From: Sophora flavescens
Lineage: Eukaryota; Streptophyta; Magnoliopsida; Fabales; Fabaceae
Length of the DNA: 64,000 nt
NCBI GenBank assembly: GCA_030762895.1
Contig: CM061070.1
Span: forward strand, 47,910,831-47,974,830
Direction of reading: 5' to 3'
Shown: positions 22,641 to 32,565 of the stretch, piece by piece
How positions within the stretch are numbered: the first letter of the stretch is position 1
Layout: each line of letters opens with the position of its first letter
The notes under the pieces: model-generated
What the model saw: only the letters and a program-made list of their open reading frames with translations
What the model was told of the DNA's origin: nothing
Database searches by the model: none
Made by a program: the position numbers and the translations under genes

Positions 22641-22925
22641 TGTGCCCCGATGCAAATGAGGGATGGTGACAGGAGTGGTAGTGGCCACGATAACGTAAAG
22701 ATATGGTGACATGATTAGAGAGGTTATGTTAAAATAACGTGTTTGATTGCCTGAGAGTAAGGGTAGATGATGATATATATTAACCTGAGGATGATTCTTT
22801 AGTTATGTGTGTTGATTGTCTGTGACAATTACTGTATAATTTACTAGGACTCTTTTCCGCTTTTTGATGATAGAATTGTTTCTTATCCCCTGTATATTTC
22901 TGTATTTTGTATTTTATCTCCTTGT

Positions 22926-23063
22926 GGAATTGTACGAGAAGTCCCTGTGGATGAGCGTAACCAGGAGGCTTTGGATGGAACTCCCTACGAACCGGAGGCT
23001 GGAGGACGAGCTGTGACCCATGGTGATTATGGTCTAGTTAGTTATGGCCAGTGCGTTCCATGA
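22926..23063 (+). other. Short acidic reading frame in LTR E
   Basis: The frame reads REVPVDERNQEALDGTPYEP then EAGGRAV and ends in TGA at 23061. The same peptide pattern (REDPMEEP, LDGTPYEP, AGDRAV) is encoded in LTR F at the same distance from the LTR end. No start codon lies at its beginning, so it might be an exon remnant or a decayed relative of the acidic ORF of A and J. Coding is not established. Confidence 0.35.
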
Positions 23064-23324
23064 GGCATATTTTTATTATGTTTTCCGCTGTTTAACTTTT
23101 TGTCTAAGTATATGCCTGTGAGGGATCCACCTGATAGGATATCCTCAACAGTGTTTTGTAATATGCATAATATACTTATATTATGATATGTCATTCTAGA
23201 TGAAGTTGTATACTTTATAAGTTAAGTTTTAATTTTTACGTATTTTCACATTAAGCGTGCGATTAAGTAATTAAATAATGAGGTTTTAATCTAATGACAC
23301 AAAGAGGCACAACGGGGTGTCTCA

Positions 23325-23775
23325 GTAGACCTCTTACAAGGTTATTCTTTTTCAGTTTTGAGATTAATCTCAAACTTGCATGACCCAACCTTTTGTGCCA
23401 AATCCATTGTTCATCCTCAATGGACACTATACATGATACACTTTGATTTGAGAGGTCCTCTAAGTCAATCTTATACAGATTGTTTTGTCTCTGGGCAGTG
23501 AATAAGAGTGATCCATCAACTTTCTTGATAGAACACATATTCTTATTAAATGAAACAACAAACCCACTGTCGCATAATTGACTAATGTTAAGCAGATTGT
23601 GTTTAAGACCATTTATTAACAGAACATTATCAATGGAGGGAAAAAGATGTTTACCAATTTTACCTATACCAATGATATTTCCCTTTTGGTTTCCTTCAAA
23701 AGTGACCCAACCACCATCTTGGGTCTAAGGTCTTGGAACATATACCTTTCTCCTGTCATATGTCGTGAGCACCCA
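23325..23775 (-). pseudogene. pol: Protease end and GAG-pre-integrase of B
   Basis: Reading down from 23775 in the frame shifted from gag, the copia protease motif DSGCSRHMTG is followed by WVTFEGNQKG and GKIGKHLFPSIDNVLLINGL. NLLNISQLCDSGFVV comes next, then the GAG-pre-integrase segment LYKIDLEDL...IWHKRLGHASLRLI up to NNLVRGL. Solo LTR E begins there. The frame break relative to gag lies inside the protease motif region near 23770. Confidence 0.8.
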
Positions 23776-25698
23776 CTGTCCAAGTACTAGGACTTCTGTT
23801 TCTTTCCTGTTGTTAAGCAGATCTACAACAGGGATTATCTTATCTTTAGGTACCCAAATTGACTTGGGTCCTTTCTTGTTAGTGATCATAGGTCGTGAAT
23901 GCTTTGCATGCTTGTTATGTATGCATTTAGATGACACATGCCCAGTTTTTCCACATACTTTGCAGAAAGTATTGGAAGGGCTTGGTTTTGACTTAGTGTA
24001 CTGTGGGCGGACTTTAGGGACCTTATATTGTGTATGAACTTTTGGTTTATTCAGAGATGCATCTTGCTTCTCTTTATCATAATCAATGCCAGATTTGTCA
24101 CGTGGTGATCTAGAATATCTTAATATAAGGTTTAATTTATCTGAGCTACCAACCAGTTTTGACAGAGAGTCTGTCAAGTATGTCACATCTTGTTTCAGTT
24201 GTTCAACTTCACAAGAGCTATTAGACTTACGCTTAGTCTTGTCAGCCAGACTAACATTGTTTGATTTTAATGTTTCATTCTCATCCTTAAGGTTTTGATT
24301 TATTGTGCAGACCTTATCATAATCTCTAGAAAGTTTAATAAACTTCTTTTTGAGACACTTATACTCTTTAGATAGTATGCATGATTCATGCAGCAATTCA
24401 TCAAAAACAGTTTGAAGAGAAGATGGACCAGATTCTATTACCTCAGCATCAGTGAATTCACTTTCTGATGCAGTGTCAGCCATGACGCAAATGTTTGCTT
24501 CTTCTCCTGCTTCATCTTCTTCATCTGAAGAAGACAGGTCAAGATCCTCCCATGTAACCATCAAGCCTTTCTTATTTTCGAAGAATTTCTTTTTCTCCTT
24601 CAGCTCTGGGCAGTCAGCTTTGAAGTGTCCTGGTTTCTTACATTCAAAACACAGGGGTGGGCCTTTCTCCTTGGAATCTGACTTCTCCTTGGAGAATTTT
24701 TTGTTGTACTGCTTCCTTCTGAATCCACCTTTCTTTCTCCACGTGTGTTGGATTTTTCTGGAGATGAAAGATAGTTCATCCTCATCTGAGTCATCTTCAT
24801 TATTTGATGAATCAGCTTTATCTGAGGACTCAACAACTTTAAGCATCTTTGAGGAACCAGCTTTCTTGGCCTTTAGGGCAATGGACTTTCCTTTTCTGGA
24901 GTTTTCCTCTTCATTAAGTTCAAGTTCATAAACTTTTAATGACCCCAGAAGCTCTTCCAGAGAAAGAGTATTCAGATTCTTTGCTTCCTGGATAGCAGTT
25001 ACCTTAGGTCTCCACTGCTTTGAGAGGCTTTTCAAAAATTTTCTCACATGATCTCTATTATCATAGACCTTTCCAAGAGACTTGAGACTTTTGGTGATTG
25101 TTTGGAATCTTCCAAGCATCTGGTCTATAGTTTCATGATCAGCCATCTTGAATAGCTCATACTGGTGAATCAGCATGCTTATCTATGATTCCTTCACTTG
25201 TGAGGAACCTTCATGAGCTAGTGCAAGAGTATCCCAGATTTCTTTAGTTGTGTTGCAACTATGAACCTTGTCATGCTCAGATCTGGTGATAGCACACATG
25301 AGATAGTGCTTAGCGTTCAGGTTTAGTTGATGTTGGCTTTTCTGCTCTTGAGTCCATTCAGCTCTAGGCAGTCAGCTTTGAAGTGTCCTGGTTTCTTACA
25401 TTCAAAACACAGGGGTGGGCCTTTTTCTCCTTGGAATCTGACTTCTCCTTGGAGAATTTGTTGTTGTACTGCTTCCTTCTGAATCCACATTTCTTTCTCC
25501 ACATGTGTTGGATTTTTCTAGAAATGAAAGATAGTTCAAAACACAGGGGTGGGCCTTTCTATTAGTTCCCAGATGTCAACATTCTGTGCATCCAAGAATG
25601 CCATCATCCTCTTTTTCCATTAATCATAATCAGTTCCATCAAAGAGAGGTGGTCTGTTGATAGCTTGTCCTTCTGCATCTATGATTGTAGGATCGTAC
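23725..25698 (-). pseudogene. gag: gag of Sirevirus-like element B
   Basis: The longest open part (23725-25176) is 483 codons. It has a UBN2-type Gag core (HQYELFKMADHETIDQMLGRF, SLEELLGSL), an acidic Ser-rich linker, a first zinc knuckle CFECKKPGHFKADC (C176-C189) and a long coiled-coil-like segment. A second knuckle, CKVCGKTGHVSSKC, lies near residue 405. Upstream, the N-terminus is recognisable to 25698 (RPPLFDGTDYD, KKRMMAFLDAQNVDIWEL), with one stop at DYD-stop-W and another at SQVKES-stop. A duplicated piece of the knuckle region (25360-25560) is inserted between the N-terminus and AEWTQEQ. Two knuckles plus a coiled coil is typical for Sirevirus Gag. Confidence 0.85.
25360..25560 (-). 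repeat. Duplicated zinc-knuckle segment inside B gag
   Basis: 25360-25537 copies 24601-24777 with about ten differences. A further 23 bases (25538-25560) repeat the knuckle-coding GGGGTGGGCCTTTCT part a third time. The insertion breaks the gag N-terminus. The copies have diverged, so the event is not a recent sequencing artefact. Confidence 0.85.
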
Positions 25699-25738
25699 TA
25701 CCTAAGCACTTGTTAGATGCTCAACCCTGTCAAGGCTA

Positions 25739-25751
25739 GGCTCTGATACCA
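25739..25751 (-). other. Primer-binding site of element B
   Basis: The minus strand reads TGGTATCAGAGCC, an exact 13-base match to the complement of plant initiator tRNA-Met, 2 bases from the LTR. Confidence 0.93.
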
Positions 25752-25753
25752 AC

Positions 25754-26186
25754 TGAAGTTGGCACAGGCAAACACAAGAAGGGGAGGTTGAATTGTGTTT
25801 GTTAATTAATTTCGCAAAAACCCTTTTTGAACAACTTTTTCACAAGCAGAAGATAAAAAGATTAAGCACACAAGAAATCATTTTTAAAAGATTAACAAAA
25901 CCAAAAACAAATCCCACAGTTAGTAAAAGTAAATAAAACTGTAAAAGATAAGGGATAGAAAATTCACTCAGGTATCTTCTCCTGGTTCACTCTTTTCCAA
26001 CCAAGAGCTACGTCATGTCCCTTCTACTTGAAGGATTTTCTCCACTATTTCCAAATAGTTTCTACAACAAGTATTCTTCACCTCTCCAGGCTACAAGTAT
26101 TAACTTTTTTGCCAAGCCTCTTCAGGCTCTAATAAAATCACAGGGATTTTTGTGAGATCTTTCTAACTCACTATATGAAAGGGTGT
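25754..26186 (-). repeat. 5' LTR of element B (truncated)
   Basis: These 433 bases match 2493-2917 and are then cut by the LTR of element F. The remaining roughly 1.1 kb of this LTR is not found right of F, which indicates a deletion. Confidence 0.88.
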
Positions 26187-26463
26187 TGAGACACCCCGTT
26201 GTGCCCCATTGTATTATTACATTAAAGCCTTAATATTTATTTACTTAATCGCTCGCTTATCGTTGAAAATACGTAAAAATTAAAACTTAATTAATAATTA
26301 TATTTACTTAAAAATTAATACACACCTGTTTATTTATTACATTCCAAAAGCACTGTTAAGGGTACTCTCTCAGTAGGATCCCTCACAGGCATAAACTTCA
26401 CTACAGACATACTTAGCGGAAATATAAATACTCTTTAGACACACTGGCCATAATGTCTATACT

Positions 26464-26619
26464 CTAATCGCCTTGAATCACAGCTCGATCTCCAGCATCT
26501 GGTTCGTAAGGTGTTCCATCTAACTCCTCAGCAATTGGTTCCTCCATCGGGTCTTCTCGTACGATCACATCAGAAATAAAATACAACACGCTGAAAGATA
26601 TAGGGAATGATAAACAGTT
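26464..26619 (-). other. Short acidic reading frame in LTR F
   Basis: A 52-codon open frame without an initial ATG contains SDVIVREDPMEEPIAEELDG then TPYEPDAGDRAVIQGD and a stop. Its counterpart in LTR E is diverged at the DNA level but keeps LDGTPYEP and RAV. The 5' LTR copy also keeps the frame (31969 onward). It could be a coding exon or a chance-conserved leader segment. Confidence 0.35.
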
Positions 26620-26841
26620 CTATCATAAAAAAAAGGGAAAAGATTCATAGTATATCATACAATAAATGTCAGAGACAAGCAACACACATAACTAAAAAAT
26701 CATCCTCAAATTATGATATTGTCCTCTACCCTCTGCTCATGTAGTCTAAACACTTATACTATCATAACTGTCTCTATTCCGTTCACATTCGTTAGTAGTC
26801 CAGGGTAGTCCGATGCAAAGAACTCAACATTGTACACTTCT

Positions 26842-27052
26842 ATCTTTTGATAGGATAAGACTCAACATAGTGCCCTTCTATCTTTCGATAGGATAGGATT
26901 CAGTATAGTGCACTTCTATCTTTCGATAGGATAGGATCTGGTATAGTGCTCTTCTATCTTTTGATAGGATAGGATTCAGTTTAGTGCTCTTCTATCTTTT
27001 GATAGGTTAGAATCTCAATATAGTGCACTTCTATCTTTTGATAGGATAAATC
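26842..27052 (-). repeat. Six tandem CTATCTTTCGATAG hairpins in LTR F
   Basis: A unit of about 38 bases, centred on the dyad CTATC-TTTY-GATAG plus AGTGC(A/T/C)CTT, is repeated six times. The stems are conserved while the spacers vary. Confidence 0.88.
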
Positions 27053-27410
27053 AGATCGACGTGTCATGGACTGAAAAAGTATTTGCATCAAAGCATCTAT
27101 ATGAATCTCACTATCTCAAATCAATAACAACCTTGTACCTCAAGCTACCATCATAACCTCAACTCGCATTCTATGTCACATCTCATCCATTAGATAACTT
27201 AATTAAGCTAGGCACCTCTAAGTCAATTCAAAACTCTCACCCAAAACTTATCTCCCAAACAACATATATCTTTGCTTAAAATCATCTAAGCATAGGATTA
27301 AACCCAGGAAGATCATGCATAACATATTAATCAACAGAATATTCCAACATCTCAATATCATATAAAGCAATTTATCACAACCAAATAATTAACAAAGTCA
27401 GACTCTGTCA

Positions 27411-27530
27411 CGGCCTGGCCGTGATAGACATCACGGCCGTGATAGACAACAAAGACAAGAATCCTACAACACAGAACCTGTCACGGCCTGGCCATGACAA
27501 CCATCACGACCGTGACAGACAACAAACATC
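27411..27530 (-). repeat. CACGGCC/GGCCGTG dyad cluster in LTR F
   Basis: CACGGCCTGGCCGTGA, ATCACGGCCGTGAT, CACGGCCTGGCCATGA and ATCACGACCGTGAC follow each other within 120 bases. The same dyad types occur in elements D and G, which belong to a different lineage. Confidence 0.85.
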
Positions 27531-28772
27531 CTCACAATCATAATTATTCAAACACCGAAACAATACGTCACATGCAGATGGAATACCTCAACCAGTGTAT
27601 CACAAACAGTCAAAAGTAAATAATTCAAACATCCTCAAATACTTAAAATCAACTTAATGTCGATAAATCTACAATCCCCGAATCCATTGGTTTTACAGAA
27701 AGGGTTTCCAATGTGATTTTGGTCTTGTCGATTACTCGACTACTAGTAGGGTTTAAGTCGCCCTACACAATTACCATATAATCTACTACTTATCGATTCC
27801 AACGATAGGTTTATTATTTTCCCCACCTGAGCTAGCACCGAAAATACGTACATGACGATCCTCGTTATCCCTCTACGAGTTAACACAACCACCTTCAACC
27901 AAACAACATAACTATAATTAATCAACTAACAACCATCTATGACACTTTAGGGTTAGGTTCGGCCAAGATTTAGAAAATTAGGTTTAAGGTTATCTTCTTA
28001 ATGGCATCTTTTGGATCCTAGTTACTAGAGTCTTAACTAACATAGATTACTTATTACAATACTAAAATTTGAAACAAAATCCTCTAACCTTTAGGGTTAG
28101 GGTTTCGGCCAAGGGCTGACTTTTAGGGTTCAAAATCCTTAAAATTTCTAATCATGATTAAATCATAGATTAATGATCCTTGATTAACCTAAACCATGGA
28201 TTAGTGACTAAACAACTAAAGTTGAAACTCAAAACTTCCTAACTCTTTTATACAAGGATTCGGCCTCAACATGTTTATAGGGTTAGGGTTCTTAGTTTAA
28301 TAAACCAACTTGGATTTATTAAGCATACATACTAATAGCTTGATTAACAAGATCATTAATGAAAACCATGAACAAAAACTCTACCAAACCTACTTTGATA
28401 GATTCGGCCAAGGCTAGGTTTTTAGGAAAGAAATTTTTGATTACATCATGCTCTTAGATTTAGATAATATGCATGATATCAAGAAGATAGAAAGTAGTTT
28501 CATCATCATTAGATTTTTCTAGAATTTATTATGACTTTTCAAAGTTCTAGGGTTAGAAACTTTAAAGTGATGAACAACTATAATATAAACCTTGAATCAA
28601 GAAACTTGCTAAAGAACATAGGCATGATTAAGAATGAAGATTAGGATTTACCTCTTGAAGATCAATGACAAAGGAAATCCAAGAAACTTGCTTCACAAAC
28701 TTATCACTAAAGAACTTATGAACTTAGGGTTTTGAACAAAAAGGCAAAACTAAGTGAAAAGTGAGAGTATGG

Positions 28773-28780
28773 TATTTATA
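28773..28780 (-). promoter_or_regulatory. TATA box of LTR F
   Basis: Minus-strand TATAAATA about 1.1 kb from the LTR start. A donor-like AAGAG/GTAAAT follows about 125 bases downstream. Confidence 0.6.
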
Positions 28781-29890
28781 GAGATAGTGGCGCCATCTTG
28801 GGAAGGATATAGAAGTGATGAGTTGTCTTGCTAAAAGGATTCAAATGCAATTAAGTTCTAAGGACTAATTTGCAAAGATTCCAAAAGTTGAAGGACTAGT
28901 TTGCAAATTGTCAATAAAGTGTCATGATAATGATTTTGCCACATTTAATGCAAGCTTATCTTGACCAAAGTTGGCTGATTTTATGTCATAGATATTTTCT
29001 TAAGAACAATCATGAAGGTTGAAGACAAATCAAGAATGTTGAAGAAGATTAAAGAATGATGTAGAATAATGTGGAAGATTGTGGAACATTCTAGAAAAAT
29101 CTTGGTTCATCCAACAACAAATGAGGGCAGCCTTCAATCCCTCATGGGCTTGCGCATGGACTTAGTAACTTTGGGCTTGAATTCATTTTTGTGGGGGGCA
29201 CTTAAAGATTTAAGCATTAAGCTTGACTTAGGAAACTTGTATAGTTTCAAATGGGTTTTATTGAATCAATTCATGAACTAGACAATTTGGGATTCATATC
29301 CACGTCCATTAAGAGAATGGGAACAAGGATTCTAGCCCAATTCACTTAAAAAAAACTTAGAAACTAACTTAGGGACAAAAGGGTAATTAACAGAAAGTTT
29401 AGGGGCTTAAGCGTAAAATTCATAAATTTTCTATTTAACCCTGAAAAACCTTCTAGACTTAAAAATATGATTCATCCCCTTGAATCATCTCAAAATCCTA
29501 AGATAAACCCTCTATCGGTTCTGAGAAACTCCGAAATCCCCTCCGTCGTCTACCCGATTACGTTTTTCGCCCGAAAAACATAAATTATTTATTTTTTTCC
29601 AAAATAATTCTAAAAATACAGAATTGTAGGAAATAAAATAATAATCTTAAGTCTTTCGTTCACGAATTAAAATTAGGTCTTTTGAGCAGTATAATTATAC
29701 TATCGATGGAATTCGCGGGCCGGGTTTCACCTGACTTTCCAACCTAACTTTTAATCGTAGCTTCCTACATTCAAGTAGGATTGAGTAGTAAACTCCGTTT
29801 ATTTAAAATAATTTTCTAAAACTCAAATAAATTTATAAACATATTTATATGTATTACTGTTATTTAAACAGTGAAATACAGGGTGTTACA

Positions 29891-30152
29891 TTACTACCCC
29901 TCTTAGAAAAAAAATCCGTCCTCGGAATTTCTTACTCAACACTAGACATCATCTTGTAATCTTATCTTAATCTAAAGCTCCAACAATATATTTCTCATCG
30001 CTGTTTTTCCCCTAGGTGACAGCGGTAACTTCATAACAGCATTCATGCTTATATCATTCCATTTATCCTCGAATTTATCCATCACTATATTCTATTCATT
30101 GTCCTTAACTTTTCCAACTTGATCTAACATCCTTAAATGACATAATTAAAAT
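29891..30152 (-). other. Polypurine tract and 3' spacer of element F
   Basis: The minus strand reads CCGAGGACGG, a run of T, then CTAAGAGGGGTAGTAA directly before the LTR, as in other Tekay/Del elements. The rest (about 220 bases) holds no recognisable pol sequence. Confidence 0.75.
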
Positions 30153-31433
30153 TTAATCCTTCGAACATATCCTATTATTCCAATTTATATCAAAATCATA
30201 CATACCGTGTATGAGATCTGCAGCGTAAGGGGGTTCAACTCCTCTTATGGTAAACACTCTCCCAGCAGCTTGAGGTCTAACCATCTGCTGACCGATTCCT
30301 AGATCTCTTCTCCCAGCTTCACTTCCATAACTTCCAGCTCCTCTACCAGTAGCTACATTTTGTTGCCTATTTCTCTGTCTACACTCACGAGCAAAATGAC
30401 CTGGTTTACCGCAATGGAGACAACTAGGTCTCTCCTTGCAATCCTGCAGGTAATGCGGCCCTCCATATAAGTAACAACCTAAACCTCTCTGCTGCTGCTG
30501 GCCTGTTCCATCCACCGGGGCTGTAGGAACTGGTGTTGGTGCAACTGTCTGCATTAATTTGTTATATGGTTCCCGTCTCCACTGAGAACCACTATCTACT
30601 CTCCTCTGCACATCTGATCGAATAGGACCTCCAATCCTTTGCTGCTTCTGCTCAGCAGCTTGCCTCAGATATATGCTTTCTATGGCACTGCATTTCTCCA
30701 CTAGCTCCGGAAAACTCTGGATATCGAGAGATACTATAGCCCTCTGTAGTCCATGTCGGAGTCCTTCCTCAAACCTTCTACATTGCCAATCTTCATCTGG
30801 GAATCTCTGATAAAATTCAGAATACTTAATCAGAGCCTCAAATCGTGATGCATAATCACCAACAGTCATGTTGCCTTGTTTGAGACTCAGGAATTCCCTT
30901 TCTTTCTCGCGTCGAACTAGACACGGAAAATACTTATCAAAGAAGTCGTCACTAAACAGCTGTCGGTTGATAACTCTGCCTTCAGCATCCAGCAATATTC
31001 GCTTGCCTCTCCACCAAGACTCTGCTCCTCCAGTTAACATGAAGGCAGCATACGTCACTTTCCTATCCTCTCTGCAGCGCATGGTATCGAATATCTTCTC
31101 GGTCTCTTGTATCCACCATCCTGCCTTCTCTGGATCATAATCTCCTCGAAATTGGGGTGGTTTCCCTTTCAGGAAAGTAGCCATTCTGGCATCTTCAGCT
31201 GCGGCAGCTCTCCTTTGATTCTATTGTTCCTGCTGTTCTTTGTTCCTCTGTAGCATCTCAGCATTCTGCTGTGTTTGTAACAACAGAGCAGTAACTATGT
31301 TTTTCATGGTATCTTGAGTCTCATATGACTCTCCTCCATTTCCGGCATGATTATTTTCCATATTGTTAGCTCCAACAATTCTTTCAGGAGTTCTGTCATT
31401 ACTGTCGATCGGACGTCCTCTTCCACGAGCCAT
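30153..31433 (-). pseudogene. gag: gag of Tekay-like element F
   Basis: The frame from ATG 31433 (MARGRGRPIDSNDR) meets an in-frame TAG at 31221-31223 after QQEQ and then stays open for 343 more codons. The Retrotrans_gag core (GKPPQFRGDYDPEKAGWWIQ, YAAFMLTGGAESWW, FFDKYFP, FEEGLRHGLQ) covers most of the open part. Two zinc knuckles follow. The first, CYLYGGPHYLQDC, has Tyr in place of the second Cys and should not bind zinc normally. The second, CLHCGKPGHFAREC, is intact. After GRVFTIRGVEPPYAADLIHG the frame ends in unrelated residues (NRICSKD). The protease DSGAT motif expected next is missing, so pol was lost by internal deletion. Confidence 0.87.
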
Positions 31434-31646
31434 GATTCTGTAAAAGAAATCATTTGCTCTTATCAGTATGACATATAATACCACATAGACCAGTATATAA
31501 ATACTGTATGCCACACTAATGTTAATTAACGCATCGGATTCGGACACACTACCCAACTTCTAAGCATAGTTAAAATCCGATGTGGACTCAACTAGACACG
31601 GCCAGTAACAACATCCTATACCTCACAGTCCGATTAGAATCGAACT

Positions 31647-31658
31647 GCTCTGATACCA
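31647..31658 (-). other. Primer-binding site of element F
   Basis: Minus-strand TGGTATCAGAGC, five bases from the 5' LTR edge at 31664; initiator tRNA-Met type. Confidence 0.88.
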
Positions 31659-31663
31659 CCAAA

Positions 31664-32565
31664 TGAGACACCCCGTTGTGCCCCATTGTATTATTACATT
31701 AAAGCCTTAATATTTATTTACTTAATCGCTCGCTTATCGTTGAAAATACGTAAAAATTAAAACTTAATTAATAATTATATAACTTATGCAGATATAAAAC
31801 ATACCAAAACTATATTACATAAATACACACCTGTTTATTTATTACATTCCAAAAGCACTGTTAAGGGTACTCTCTCAGAAGGATCCCTCACAGGCATAAA
31901 CTTCACTACAGACATACTTAGAGGAAATATAAATACTTTTTACACACACTGGCCATAATGTCTATACTCTAATCGCCTTGAATCACAGCTCGATCTCCAG
32001 CATCTGGTTCGTAAGGAGTTCCATCTAACTCCTCAGCAATTGGTTCCTCCATCGGGTCTTCTCGCACGATCACATCAGAAATAAAATACAACACGCAGAA
32101 AGATATAGGGAATAATAAACAGTTCTATCATCAATAAATGTCAGAGACAAGCAACAAACATAACTAACAAATCATCCTCAAATTATGATATTGTCCTCTA
32201 CCCTCTGCTCATGTAGTCTAAACACTTATACTATCATAACTGTCTCTATTCCTTTCACATTCGTTAGTAGTCCAGGGTAGTCCGATGCAAAGAACTCAGC
32301 ATAGTACACTTCTATCTTTTGATAGGATAAGACTCAACATAGTGCCCTTCTATCTTTCGATAGGATAGGATTCAGTATAGTGCACTTATATCTTTCGATA
32401 GGATAGGATCCGGTATAGTGCTCTTCTATCTTTTGATAGGATAGGATTCAGTTTAGTGCTCTTCTATCGTTTGATAGGTTAGAATCTCAATATAGTGCAC
32501 TTCTATCTTTTGATAGGATAAATCAGATCGACGTGTCATGGACTAAAAAAGTATTTGCATCAAAG
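31664..32565 (-). repeat. 5' LTR of element F (truncated by deletion)
   Basis: It matches 26187 to about 27105 of the 3' LTR, including a second copy of the hairpin array (32305-32522) and the acidic frame. It stops in GCATCAAAG, where element A's RNase H sequence begins. Confidence 0.88.

Larger units (their letters stand above)
19964..23324 (+). mobile_element. Solo LTR E (Tekay-like, same family as F)
   Basis: It starts TGTAACAGCC and ends GGGGTGTCTCA. Both flanks are GTAGA (19959-19963, 23325-23329), a perfect 5-bp target duplication. With 3361 bp and no internal genes it is a solo LTR. Its last about 100 bases and the TGAGGGATCC block near 23110 match F's LTR in reverse. TATAAATA lies 608 bases from the start, a donor-like GAGG/GTAATG at 20723-20732, CCCAG/GTGGGG near 21901-21911, a hairpin array at 22441-22640 and an acidic frame at 22926-23063. 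Confidence 0.92.
2493..26186 (-). mobile_element. Sirevirus-like Ty1/copia element B (nested host of C, D, E)
   Basis: On the minus strand the order is: 5' LTR fragment (25754-26186), primer site (25739-25751), gag with CCHC knuckles, copia-type protease, GAG-pre-integrase and integrase, RT with YVDD, RNase H, an env-like region, several polypurine tracts and the 3' LTR (2493-4059). The order IN before RT defines Ty1/copia. The extra gene region after pol and the multiple polypurine tracts fit the Sirevirus (SIRE/Maximus) lineage. The element is cut by solo LTR C inside RNase H, by solo LTR E between GAG-pre-integrase and integrase, and by element F in its 5' LTR. Removing C and E rejoins the pol frame on both sides, and each insertion has a 5-bp target duplication. 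Every gene carries stops or frameshifts. Confidence 0.9.
26187..29890 (-). repeat. 3' LTR of element F
   Basis: 3704 bp from TGAGACACCCCG (minus-strand end CGGGGTGTCTCA) to GGGTGTTACA at 29890. The minus strand has TATAAATA at 28773-28780, a donor-like CAAGAG/GTAAAT near 28651, a GCTCAG/GTGGGG site near 27826, a CACGGCC cluster and a hairpin array. It differs from the 5' copy by an indel of about 50 bases near 26310 and many single changes. Confidence 0.88.
26187..32565 (-). mobile_element. Tekay-like gag-only element F
   Basis: It has a 3' LTR of 3.7 kb (26187-29890), 1.77 kb internal sequence and a 5' LTR cut after about 0.9 kb (31664-32565). The internal part has primer site, gag and polypurine tract but lacks protease, RT and integrase. 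The gag frame runs out at the position where protease should begin. It is inserted in B's 5' LTR, and the right end is fused to element A's RNase H. Confidence 0.87.

Noticed and set aside
24452..24931. 159-codon frame opposite B gag
   Set aside because: Antisense shadow of the acidic, Ser-rich Gag linker; Ser/Phe-rich without homology.
26842..27052. Six regular 38-base units resembling CRISPR repeats
   Set aside because: Spacers are near-identical and the block is part of an LTR present twice; it is a tandem hairpin repeat.
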